From: Phyllobacterium sp. OV277
Lineage (GTDB): Bacteria; Pseudomonadota; Alphaproteobacteria; Rhizobiales; Rhizobiaceae
Direction of reading: 5' to 3'
Assembly (NCBI RefSeq): GCF_900104355.1
Contig: NZ_FNIY01000004.1
Coordinates: 420,879-484,878, forward strand
Length of the DNA: 64,000 nt
Part shown: piece by piece, positions 33,486-41,804 of the stretch
Numbering within the stretch: the first letter of the stretch is position 1
How the letters are laid out: each line of letters opens with the position of its first letter
Translations under genes and position numbers: made by a program
The notes under the pieces: model-generated
What the model saw: the letters and a program-made list of their open reading frames with translations, nothing else
The model's database searches: none
What the model was told of the DNA's origin: nothing

Positions 33486-34481
33486 TCACCGTGCCGCATG
33501 TGCAGCCTGTTCTTCGACCAGGTGGCATGCCACACGCGTGCCGCCCGAAAGGGTGCGGACCTCGGGCACCTCGGCCGAGCAACGCCCGATTGCAACCGGG
33601 CAGCGCGGGTGGAAAGTACAACCGGATGGCGGTTTGAGCGGGCTCGGCACCTCACCGCCGCCAACGACCCGGTCCCTGTTCGGCTGCTGCACGTTGGGGA
33701 TCGTCTGCAGCAGAAGCCGCGTATAGGGATGACGTGGATTGGCAAACAGCTCTTCCGTATCCCCTTCTTCAACGATGCGCCCGAGATACATGACCGCAAT
33801 GCGATCCGACATGTGCCTGACAACACTCATGTCATGGCTGATGAAGAGATAGGTAAGGCCGAGTTCGTCCTGCAGTTTGCGCATGAGATTGAGAACCTGC
33901 GCCTGCACCGACACATCGAGCGCAGATGTCGGCTCATCGCACACGAGGAATTCAGGTTCGCTGGCGAGCGCCCGTGCGATTGAGATGCGCTGGCGCTGGC
34001 CGCCCGAAAACTCATGGGGATATTTTTCGCCATCCGAAGCCGACAACCCGACGGTTTCGAGCAGTTCCTCAACGCGTTCGGTAATTTCAACCGAGGTTTT
34101 GAGCAGTTTCATCTCGCGCAACGGCTCGGCAACAATGTTCTTCACACGCCAGCGGGGATTGAGGGAGGCATAGGGGTCCTGAAAGATCATCTGCACCGAA
34201 AGCGGTGCCCCGTTGCGCCCCAGCGCGAAGCGAAGTTGACCGCTGCTGGGCTTGTGCAGTCCGGTTACAAGACGCGCAACCGTTGATTTGCCGCAGCCGC
34301 TTTCTCCGACGATGCTCAGGCATCCACCGGCGGGTACGGTAAAGCTGATATCATTGACGGCCTGCAGAAGCTGCCGCGGTTTGCGCTCGATAACCCGGCT
34401 CAGCCATGGTGCCGAGAGATCGAATGTCTTGACAAGACGTTCGGCTGTAAAAGCTGGCTTTTTTTGTCCGGTCCCGGTCAT
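33486..34481 (-). CDS. Peptide-type ABC transporter ATP-binding protein (OppF/DppF-like)
   Basis: A 331-residue ATPase: Walker A GESGCGKSTVARL, Q-loop VQMIFQDPYASLNPRWRVKN, signature EFSGGQRQRISIARALA, Walker B EFLVCDEPTSALD and the switch His in LFISHDMSVV. The C-terminal oligopeptide-transporter extension (HPYTRLLLQTIP, then CTFHPRCPVAIGRC) holds the Cys residues usual in this subfamily. It overlaps the companion ATPase gene by 4 bases and is last in the operon. It energises the two permeases encoded upstream. Confidence 0.94.
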   Translation of the reverse strand: MTGTGQKKPAFTAERLVKTFDLSAPWLSRVIERKPRQLLQAVNDISFTVPAGGCLSIVGESGCGKSTVARLVTGLHKPSSGQLRFALGRNGAPLSVQMIFQDPYASLNPRWRVKNIVAEPLREMKLLKTSVEITERVEELLETVGLSASDGEKYPHEFSGGQRQRISIARALASEPEFLVCDEPTSALDVSVQAQVLNLMRKLQDELGLTYLFISHDMSVVRHMSDRIAVMYLGRIVEEGDTEELFANPRHPYTRLLLQTIPNVQQPNRDRVVGGGEVPSPLKPPSGCTFHPRCPVAIGRCSAEVPEVRTLSGGTRVACHLVEEQAAHAAR

Positions 34482-35464
34482 GCGGTTCCTCCCGCGTTGA
34501 GCCAGCAGGCGCTTGCGCCATCGCCCGCCGGCCTGAGTTCAGGTTGCTCTCGAATGCAGCGCGGCCCGACCGATTTGCAGCGCGGATTGAAGGCGCACCC
34601 ATCTGGAATCGCGTCGAGCCGGGGCATGGATCCGTCGATCTGGTTAAGCCGCTCCACACGGGCAGCAAGTGCCGGAATGGAGGCCATGAGACCACGGGTG
34701 TAGGGATGTGACGACGCGTGCAGAACCTGCTTGACCGGGCCAACCTCGATGAGCCGGCCGGCATACATGACCGCCACCCTGTCGGCTGCTTCTGCAATGA
34801 CACCCATGTCATGGGTGACCAGCATGACGGCCGTGCGCTTCTCCTTGCACAGCCTGCGCAGCAGCGAAATGATCTGCGCCTGAATGGACACGTCCAGCGC
34901 CGTGGTCGGTTCGTCGGCGATCACCAGCTTGGGCGCCGCCGCGAGTGCCAGGGCTATGACCACTCTCTGCCGCATTCCACCGGAAAACTGGTGCGGGTAG
35001 TGGTTGACCCGTTCGTCCGGGGAAGGAATGCCGACCTCTCCAAGCAATTCGATCGCCCGAGCCTTCGCCTGCGATTTGCTCATGTTGAGATGCTGGCGGA
35101 TCGTCTCGCCCAGCTGGGCCCCGACGCTAAACAGCGGATTGAGCGAGGTCAGCGGATCCTGGAAGATCGCGCCAATTTTACGGCCGCGGATTTTTTCCAT
35201 TTCATAGTCATCAAGCGTGTCGATCCGTCGTTTTTCCAGCCAGATTTCGCCGCCGCTGATATGGCCGGGGCGCTCAAGCAGCCCCTGGATGGCCAGGCCG
35301 GTCATCGACTTTCCAGCGCCGGATTCACCGACCACACCGAGAATCTCGCCCGCTCGGATGCCGAGGCTCACATCCGAAAGCGCGGCCACCGTCCCGTGGC
35401 GGCCGGGAAATTCCACCGTGAGATTGCGAACCTCAAGGATGGGTTGATCTATTGTTTCACCCAT
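34478..35464 (-). CDS. Peptide-type ABC transporter ATP-binding protein (OppD/DppD-like)
   Basis: A 328-residue ATPase with Walker A GESGAGKSMTGLAI, Q-loop GAIFQDPLTSLNPLFSVGAQ, signature QFSGGMRQRVVIALALA, Walker B KLVIADEPTTALD and LVTHDMGVI. The C-terminal extension has HPYTRGLMASIP and CAFNPRCKSVGPRC. The start overlaps the end of the amidohydrolase gene by 8 bases, and the end overlaps the second ATPase gene (ATGA), so all are made together. Confidence 0.94.
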   Translation of the reverse strand: MGETIDQPILEVRNLTVEFPGRHGTVAALSDVSLGIRAGEILGVVGESGAGKSMTGLAIQGLLERPGHISGGEIWLEKRRIDTLDDYEMEKIRGRKIGAIFQDPLTSLNPLFSVGAQLGETIRQHLNMSKSQAKARAIELLGEVGIPSPDERVNHYPHQFSGGMRQRVVIALALAAAPKLVIADEPTTALDVSIQAQIISLLRRLCKEKRTAVMLVTHDMGVIAEAADRVAVMYAGRLIEVGPVKQVLHASSHPYTRGLMASIPALAARVERLNQIDGSMPRLDAIPDGCAFNPRCKSVGPRCIREQPELRPAGDGASACWLNAGGTA

Positions 35465-36953
35465 GTGCGCTGCTCTCTATTGGATAACTTGGAGGGAATA
35501 TTTCTGCGACCGGCGGATGCGCCCAGCTTCGCTCGGGATATTTGGCAACAAGTCCATCGAACTGTTGCTGAACCCGGTCCCGCGCGGACCTCATATTGAC
35601 GCCAGCAACCTCACCAAACAACATGGAGGGACGCCCGTCGACAAAGGTCGCCCGCGTTACCCTGCCCGAACCGCCTGCAACAAGGGTTGTTATCGGATCG
35701 ATCGACGGCGCCATTATCACATCATCAAGGCCGAACACCGCAATGTCAGCGCGTGCCCCCGATGAAAGGTGGCCAAGGTCAGTCCTACCAAGCGCTCTCG
35801 CGCCGCCAAGCGTTGCAGCATCAAAAAGATCGGCACAGCGTATCCGATCGGGTGCGCCGTCATTGATGCGTGAGGTCATTAGACCAACAAGCAGGTTCAT
35901 CAGCATGTCAGCCGGCGCCGTATCGGTGCCCATTGCAATGTTGATCCCACGGGTTCTGCATGCGGAAAACGAATTCAGCGTGTTACCGCCACGGGCAGAC
36001 ACAAGCGGGCAATGCACGATCGACACGCCGTTTGCTGCGTAGAGCCTGAGATCTTCGTCAGTTGCGTTGGTTGCATGGGGTGCAATCAGCCGCTCACTCA
36101 AGAGTCCGTTGGTCGCGAGCCAGACGGGCGCTGTCGAACCGTGCAGCGCACGGACCGTTTCAACCTCCATGATGCCTTGCGCCATGTGCAGACGGATCTT
36201 GCAACCAAGCGCGCGCGCTGCGGCATTGGTGCGCTGAAGCAATCCGATTGTACAAGTCTCGACACGGTCCGGAGCAAGCATACCTCGCACAAGATCTCCG
36301 TGGCGTCCGCTCTGCCTCTCAATGAAGCCTACGGCATCTTCCAAGCCACGCAAGCCGCGTTGTTCGTCAAAGACCGGAAGGATTTGACCCGGTTTCTCAA
36401 GGACCATGCCGCCCGACCGGTAGGCGGGACTGAGATAGACCCGCAAACCGAGTTCTCCCGCCGCATCCGCCGCGGCGTCGAACTCTGCAATAGTCTCACC
36501 CCACTCGCGATAGAACAGTGAAGCGATCGGCGCCGCGGTGGTTATGCCATTTAGCAAAAGTTGACCAAAGGCAAACCGCTTCTGGAGAGCGAGTTCTTCT
36601 GGCATATACATTTCATAGGGACCAGCGTCGACATAGGAGCGCGGCCACACGCGCCCCTTGGACCAACCTGGATGCGTGTCGATGCCCAGAATTGTGGTGT
36701 CGAGATCAGAGAGCGCATCAAGATCAATGAAGCCTGGACTGATCAATGATTTCCCGAAATCGACACGGCGTGCAACCTCTCCCGGAAAGTGCTGCCCGAC
36801 GAACAGAATTTCTCCGTTGTCGAATACAACCTCTCCCCTGGGAACAAGACGATGAGACCCGTCATGATGACCCAGCACCCAATCGGCAGTCAGCAGCGTC
36901 CGCCCCTCGGGTTTGCGGCCAAGCTTCAACGTTTCAAATCCGGGCTTGATCAT
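35457..36953 (-). CDS. Atypical amidohydrolase-superfamily protein (first HxH motif missing)
   Basis: A 498-residue member of the amidohydrolase superfamily. The strand-1 motif, normally PGFID-x-H-x-H, reads PGFIDLDALSDLDTT, so both first metal ligands are Asp/Leu/Ala. Later ligands seem present: CKIRLHMAQGIMEVE, LIAPHATNATDEDL, VSIVHCPLVSARGG and the Asp in INIAMGTDTAPADM. The GARADIAVF and VTRATFVDGRPSM end is normal. A single-metal or altered hydrolase, or a non-catalytic member, is possible; the substrate is probably the imported cyclic amide or its ring-opened product. It is coupled on both sides, its start overlapping the second amidohydrolase and its end overlapping the ATPase. Confidence 0.85.
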   Translation of the reverse strand: MIKPGFETLKLGRKPEGRTLLTADWVLGHHDGSHRLVPRGEVVFDNGEILFVGQHFPGEVARRVDFGKSLISPGFIDLDALSDLDTTILGIDTHPGWSKGRVWPRSYVDAGPYEMYMPEELALQKRFAFGQLLLNGITTAAPIASLFYREWGETIAEFDAAADAAGELGLRVYLSPAYRSGGMVLEKPGQILPVFDEQRGLRGLEDAVGFIERQSGRHGDLVRGMLAPDRVETCTIGLLQRTNAAARALGCKIRLHMAQGIMEVETVRALHGSTAPVWLATNGLLSERLIAPHATNATDEDLRLYAANGVSIVHCPLVSARGGNTLNSFSACRTRGINIAMGTDTAPADMLMNLLVGLMTSRINDGAPDRIRCADLFDAATLGGARALGRTDLGHLSSGARADIAVFGLDDVIMAPSIDPITTLVAGGSGRVTRATFVDGRPSMLFGEVAGVNMRSARDRVQQQFDGLVAKYPERSWAHPPVAEIFPPSYPIESSAHG

Positions 36954-38143
36954 GGCATGTCCATAACGGCTTGGCCTTGCCGGGCGGTGACACGTCCACC
37001 CTTGATAACCAGTGGACGCGGAGCAACGTCAACAACTGCGTGGGCCAGAGTTTCGCCTGTCAGAAGTGTCAGGTCAGCCGTGCATCCCGTTTGCAGGCCA
37101 TATCCTTCAATCTGCATCACGTCAGCACCGCCCTGCGAGACGATATGAAGAACATGTTCAAGTTCGCGGTCTTTCCGCAGGCCATTCTTCAAGCCGATAA
37201 TCTTGGCGCGGTCGAGCATATCAGGCTGACCCCACGGCCCCCAGGTATCGCGAATACCATCACAGCCGCCACCCACCCGTATGCCCGCCTCTTTCAGTCT
37301 CATGACCGATGGAACAGTGGCAGACGGAGCCCCCGTGGTAAGGATCGCCACGTCAAGCGCTGCGAGTTCATCGATCAGCTTTCCAACCCGCAGATAGTCG
37401 TTCATTCCAAGCGCGAACGCATGGCTTATGGCGACCTTACCTCGCATGCCGTTTGCACGGATACGCTCAAAAATGAGTTCCATGGTGAATGCGCCGAGAT
37501 CACCAATTTCGTGCAGATGGATATCTATGGGCCGTTGATGTTTGACGGCAAGCGCAAATATCGTGTCGAGCTGGCCCTTCGGGTCGCGATCTATACCGCA
37601 GGGATCGATGCCTCCCAGCACCTCACAACCTTGCCGGAGAGCCTCGTCCAGCAGTTCGGCGGTACCCGGCATGACCACGACACCGGATTGGGGGAAGGCT
37701 ACGATTTCGATGTCGATGATACCGCGCAGTTTCTCACGGGTTTCCCAGATGCCTTCCACGATGGATAGGCCGTGGGTCGGGTCAATGTCAACATGGCTGC
37801 GGATATGGGTTGCACCATGCGCCGCCAGCCCGATCGCGTGGCGCATGGACTGCCGGTGCGGATCAATGCCGATCGCACTGCGGTTCTCACGTTCGAAATC
37901 AATGCGCTCACGCAGCACTGCCGCCCGGTTGTTCTCGTGCCACGGCATACCCCATGTCGTCTTGTCGAGATGTGTATGAGCGTCGATAAGACCCGGAATG
38001 ACAATGGAGTTGCCTCCGTCCTCGACCGGCATGCCAGGCTCCGGCGCAAATTGACCGAAAGCAGCAATCTTCCCATCCTTGATGAGGATATCACAGCTGT
38101 CGCCAGCCATGGGCCGTACGTTACGGAGCAATAGATTGGTCAT
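36950..38143 (-). CDS. Cytosine-deaminase-like amidohydrolase
   Basis: A 397-residue metal-dependent hydrolase of the CodA type. Metal and catalytic residues are in place: VIPGLIDAHTHLDKTTWGMP (HxH), IRSHVDIDPTHGL, IDIHLHEIGDLGAFTMELIF with the catalytic HxxE, VAISHAFALG, and GGCDGIRDTWGPWGQPDM with the conserved Asp. CodA-like enzymes deaminate cytosine, isocytosine, creatinine-like or N-acyl compounds, so a ring amine or amide is the likely target. It begins 7 bases after the permease gene and ends in an ATGA overlap with the atypical amidohydrolase gene. Confidence 0.9.
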   Translation of the reverse strand: MTNLLLRNVRPMAGDSCDILIKDGKIAAFGQFAPEPGMPVEDGGNSIVIPGLIDAHTHLDKTTWGMPWHENNRAAVLRERIDFERENRSAIGIDPHRQSMRHAIGLAAHGATHIRSHVDIDPTHGLSIVEGIWETREKLRGIIDIEIVAFPQSGVVVMPGTAELLDEALRQGCEVLGGIDPCGIDRDPKGQLDTIFALAVKHQRPIDIHLHEIGDLGAFTMELIFERIRANGMRGKVAISHAFALGMNDYLRVGKLIDELAALDVAILTTGAPSATVPSVMRLKEAGIRVGGGCDGIRDTWGPWGQPDMLDRAKIIGLKNGLRKDRELEHVLHIVSQGGADVMQIEGYGLQTGCTADLTLLTGETLAHAVVDVAPRPLVIKGGRVTARQGQAVMDMP

Positions 38144-38150
38144 GTGTCGT

Positions 38151-39110
38151 CTACCTCAATTTCGGGTTTAGGGCGTCGCGCAGCCAGTCGCCGAGCAGGT
38201 TCACCGCAACAACAAGAAGGCAAAGCTGGAGCACGGGAAACAGCACGATCCACCACGAGCCGGAAAACAGGAACTGGTTGCCGATGCGGATCAAGGTTCC
38301 GAGCGACGGCTGGCTGGGTGGCATGCCTATGCCGAGGAAAGACAGCGTCGCCTCGGTCAGAATAGCCATGCCGAAGTTCAGTGTCGCCGCCACCAGGACC
38401 GGTGTGAGCGTGTTTGGCAGGATGTGGTTGGCCATGATCCGGTGGGCCGGCACTCTGATGAGCCTGGCTGCGTGCACATAGTCCTTGCCGCACTCCACGA
38501 TCGTCTGGGCACGGACCGTGCGTGCATACTGAACCCATGCGGACAGTGCGATTGCAAACACCAGCACGGCCGACGCACCCATTTCCCGGAGTTCTGCGGG
38601 AAGCATTTGCCGAACGACCGTCGAAACCAGGATGGCCACGAGAATGGTGGGGATCGACAAGGTGACATCGCCGATACGCATCAGAAGATTGTCGACAAAG
38701 CCGCCGAAATAGCCCGCCACCAGACCGGCACTCATGCCGATCAGCAGGGACAGGGCAACCGACGCTATGCCGATGAAAATGGAAATACGTGTCCCGTAAA
38801 GGATAGCCGAGAGCATATCGCGGCCCTGCGTGTCGGTTCCGAGCAAATAGGGCCATTCACCGCCCTGCTCCCAGATGGGCGGCAGCTCCGCTTTCCACAT
38901 GTCCAGCTGTGCCCCGTCATAGGGGTTTTGCGCCGCGATCAACGGCGCAAACACTGCCGAGAGGATCAGAATTGCCAGAATGACGGCGCCTGCTATTGCC
39001 ACCTTGCTGTGGGTGAACGACCACCAGAGGTCGCTGTTGCGTATACGCCTGAGAAGCGGCGCTCGCGCAGGCCTTGGTACTTTCGGTGTCTTCGATACAT
39101 CTGTTGCCAT
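38151..39110 (-). CDS. Peptide-type ABC transporter permease (OppC/DppC-like)
   Basis: A 319-residue inner-membrane protein with six membrane segments. The N-terminal OppC segment (SKVAIAGAVILAILILSAVF, APLIAAQNPY) and the periplasmic LLGTDTQGRDMLSAILYGTR are typical. The permease loop reads RTVRAQTIVECGKDYVHAAR and HILPNTLTPVLV. Start: ATG 39110 (MATDVSK) is preferred over the longer frame to 39296, whose first 60 residues run through the neighbouring permease gene in another frame. It pairs with the permease gene 23 bases upstream. Confidence 0.93.
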   Translation of the reverse strand: MATDVSKTPKVPRPARAPLLRRIRNSDLWWSFTHSKVAIAGAVILAILILSAVFAPLIAAQNPYDGAQLDMWKAELPPIWEQGGEWPYLLGTDTQGRDMLSAILYGTRISIFIGIASVALSLLIGMSAGLVAGYFGGFVDNLLMRIGDVTLSIPTILVAILVSTVVRQMLPAELREMGASAVLVFAIALSAWVQYARTVRAQTIVECGKDYVHAARLIRVPAHRIMANHILPNTLTPVLVAATLNFGMAILTEATLSFLGIGMPPSQPSLGTLIRIGNQFLFSGSWWIVLFPVLQLCLLVVAVNLLGDWLRDALNPKLR

Positions 39111-39133
39111 CGGACAGGTCCCTAACTCCGGGG

Positions 39134-40102
39134 CTAGCGTGTGCTGCGCAAACGCGGATCGATGACCGCATAGGCGATATCCACGAGCATGTTCAGAACA
39201 ACGAAAATGAAGGAGATGATGCACAGATATGCCGCCATCACGGGGATATCGATGAATGTCACCGCCTGGATGAACAGCATACCCATGCCCGGCCACTGAA
39301 AGACGGTTTCCGTGATAAGCGCGAAGGCGATCAATGAGCCGACATTCATCGCCGTCATAGTGACAACAGGCATGAGGCAGTTTCTCAGGGCATGGCGGAA
39401 ATAGATGCGCCCGCGGGGAATACCCCTCGCCCGCGCGAATTTAATGTAATCGGACCGGAGCACTTCCAGCATCTCTGCCCGCACCAGCCGCATGATCAGC
39501 GTGATCTGGTAAAGCGATAGCGCGATCGATGGAAGAATGAGAGCAGCCCGTCCCGACGATGTCAGCAACCCCGTTGACCACCAGCCAAGTTTGACGACGT
39601 CGCCTCGTCCGAATGCCGGCAGCCACCCCATGCTGACCGAGAACACCAGGATCAGCAGAATACCGACGACGAAGCTGGGCAAGGACACGCCGACAATGGA
39701 GAGGAACTGGAGGCCCTCCGTATACCACTTGCCGCGCTTGATTGCCGTCAGAACGCCTAGAGGAATGCCGAACACCAGTGAAATGAGCGTTGCCACCAGC
39801 ACCAGTTCCAGGGTTGCGGGAAACCGGTCGGCGATGAGCGTCAGCACATCCTGGCCATTGCGATAGGAGATACCAAAATTGCCCTCAGCCGCATGGACAA
39901 CAAAGCGGATGTACTGGGTGGGCAGGTCGTCGTTGAGACCCAGACGTTCCCGCAGATTGTCGCGATCCGCCTGCGTCATCTGTTCATTCGCCATAAGCTC
40001 AACCGGGTCGCCGGCAAGCCGGAAAATCAGGAAGGCGAGCATGGCGACTGCGAGCATCACCAGGATTGCGTTTGCCAAGCGCCTCACAATAAAAACCAGC
40101 AT
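39134..40102 (-). CDS. Peptide-type ABC transporter permease (OppB/DppB-like)
   Basis: A 322-residue membrane protein: the N-terminal segment RLANAILVMLAVAMLAFLIF, the OppB region LMANEQMTQADRDNLRERLG, and the EAA-like loop EMLEVLRSDYIKFARARGIP with FRHALRNCLMPVVTM. Six membrane spans are visible. It follows the second binding-protein gene after 55 bases and precedes the OppC-like gene. With it, it forms the channel for the solute brought by one of the two binding proteins. Confidence 0.94.
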   Translation of the reverse strand: MLVFIVRRLANAILVMLAVAMLAFLIFRLAGDPVELMANEQMTQADRDNLRERLGLNDDLPTQYIRFVVHAAEGNFGISYRNGQDVLTLIADRFPATLELVLVATLISLVFGIPLGVLTAIKRGKWYTEGLQFLSIVGVSLPSFVVGILLILVFSVSMGWLPAFGRGDVVKLGWWSTGLLTSSGRAALILPSIALSLYQITLIMRLVRAEMLEVLRSDYIKFARARGIPRGRIYFRHALRNCLMPVVTMTAMNVGSLIAFALITETVFQWPGMGMLFIQAVTFIDIPVMAAYLCIISFIFVVLNMLVDIAYAVIDPRLRSTR

Positions 40103-40157
40103 CTGTCGCCTCCCTTAATTCTGTCTGCCTTGAACCCGTCGCGGCAAACCGCCACTT

Positions 40158-41717
40158 CTACTTGGCAAAATGCGTCAACCAGTGACGGGGTTTGTTGTCG
40201 GGCAGTTGAACGATATGGTCGATCTTGTCCGTCATCACCCAAGCCATGGGCTGCTGGTGCAAGGGAAGCATGATGATCTCATCCTTGACCATCTGCAGGG
40301 CCTTGGTCTGCAGCGCCAGCCGCTTGCTCCTGTCCATCTCCGTCGAGGCCTGTATGACCAGCTTGTCGATTTCAGGATAGCTCCAGCCTCCCCAGTTGAA
40401 GACACCGGCTTTGTCCGTCTTCGTCTGAATCATCTGAAGCAGGATGGAATAGCTGTCGAGCATCGGCTCGTTCGCCCAACCGATGAGATAGACATCAGCC
40501 TTGCCATTGGTGCGTTTGGGCGTTTGAGCAGCCACCGGTGCAATATCGAGCTGCGGTTTGAAGCCGGCACGGCTCAGCATGTTGACTATACCCTGGCAGA
40601 GCTCTTCTTCGTTGACATAAGCGTCTGTCGTGCACACGAGCGTGAAAGCGAAATCTTTTGCTCCAGCCTCTGCCAACAGTTTCTTGGAGAGTTCAGGATC
40701 GTAGGACACCGGCTTGTCGAGCGCCTCGATGTAACCCGGAATTTCGGGGGCAATGATCGCACCCGCCGTGCGCGATTTACCGCGCATGATGCGTTTCTGG
40801 ATCAATTGCGGGTCGAGTGCATGGGCGAATGCCTGCCGCACACGTAGATCGTTGAACTTGTTGTCATCACCGTTGGTGAGCTTCGGCTTGCGATTGAACC
40901 CCATCATGACCGTCCTCAGATCAGTCCGCTCCATGACCTTGAGTTCAGGCTGGGCCGAGAGGCGGGGCAGGTCCTGGGAGGGGGCGTTATCGGTGAAGTT
41001 GATCTCGCCTGACAGGAGAGCCGCAACACGGGTGGCTGCCGATGTTATCGGCGTGAATTCAATACGATCGACATTGGTTTCGGACTTGTCCCACCAATTC
41101 GGATTCTTGACGAGAACCGTCTTGCTGTCCGGTACCCGGCTTTCAATAACGAAAGGGCCGGTGCCATTGGCATGATAAGTCGCATAGCCCTCAAGCTTTG
41201 CGCCGACGTCGGTCGGCTTCAGCGAATTGTTGTCGGCGAGCCAAGCCGCATTGAAGATGTGAATGTTGGTCAAATCGTTGAGCAGAAGCGGATACGGCCC
41301 CGTCAGCTCGATGTCGATGGTATAGTCATCAACCTTTTTTGCCGATTTGTAGGCGGGCAGATTTCCACGCAGGGGCGAGGTCTTGTCGCTGACGCGGGTG
41401 AGCGAGGCCAAGACGTCATCGGCGGTAAAACCCGCACTGTTGTGGAACTTCACTCCCTTGCGCAGATGAAACCGCCAGACCGTGTCCGACACTGTCTCCC
41501 ACGATGTGGCAAGGGCCGGTTCAATCTTCAGCTTGGCGTCATATCGAACCAGGCCTTCATAGACGTGGTTCAGGAAAGCAAGCGTATAGCTGTCCCCATA
41601 AGAATAAGGATCGAGCGAATATATATCATGGGGCGCACCCCATTTGAGTGTTGCGGCTTGGGCCGGAAAAATCAGGCTCATCGCCACCGTGGCCGCGAGA
41701 CCAAGTTGCTTCAACAT
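40158..41717 (-). CDS. Family 5 solute-binding protein, paralogue 2
   Basis: A 519-residue periplasmic binding protein. The signal peptide MLKQLGLAATVAMSLIFPAQA is followed by TLKWGAPHDIYSLDPYSYG and the SBP_bac_5 signature VYEGLVRYDAKLKIEPALAT, SWETVSDTVWRFHLRKGVKF. Start: ATG 41717 gives a standard signal peptide; the frame continues to 41792 without a family match. It is very like the next protein along its whole length, so the two arose by tandem duplication. They may widen the substrate range of one transporter. Sequence does not show the ligand; the adjoining amidohydrolases suggest a small cyclic amide or modified peptide. Confidence 0.93.
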   Translation of the reverse strand: MLKQLGLAATVAMSLIFPAQAATLKWGAPHDIYSLDPYSYGDSYTLAFLNHVYEGLVRYDAKLKIEPALATSWETVSDTVWRFHLRKGVKFHNSAGFTADDVLASLTRVSDKTSPLRGNLPAYKSAKKVDDYTIDIELTGPYPLLLNDLTNIHIFNAAWLADNNSLKPTDVGAKLEGYATYHANGTGPFVIESRVPDSKTVLVKNPNWWDKSETNVDRIEFTPITSAATRVAALLSGEINFTDNAPSQDLPRLSAQPELKVMERTDLRTVMMGFNRKPKLTNGDDNKFNDLRVRQAFAHALDPQLIQKRIMRGKSRTAGAIIAPEIPGYIEALDKPVSYDPELSKKLLAEAGAKDFAFTLVCTTDAYVNEEELCQGIVNMLSRAGFKPQLDIAPVAAQTPKRTNGKADVYLIGWANEPMLDSYSILLQMIQTKTDKAGVFNWGGWSYPEIDKLVIQASTEMDRSKRLALQTKALQMVKDEIIMLPLHQQPMAWVMTDKIDHIVQLPDNKPRHWLTHFAK

Positions 41718-41804
41718 TATGGTATGCTCCGCTTCTGGACGTTTGCCGCCTCCTTGAACGGAGGTCTTGCTTTGGTTATCAGACAGCGCCAAAGGCGCTG
41801 CAGA

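Noticed and set aside
33383..33826. Overlapping minus- and plus-strand frames across the OppF-like and GntR genes
   Set aside because: They are shadows of the two well-supported genes; both true genes carry clear family motifs.
38140..38856. A long minus-strand frame (238 codons) rich in R, H, P and G
   Set aside because: It lies inside the OppC-like permease gene in another frame and has the composition of an out-of-frame translation; no family likeness.
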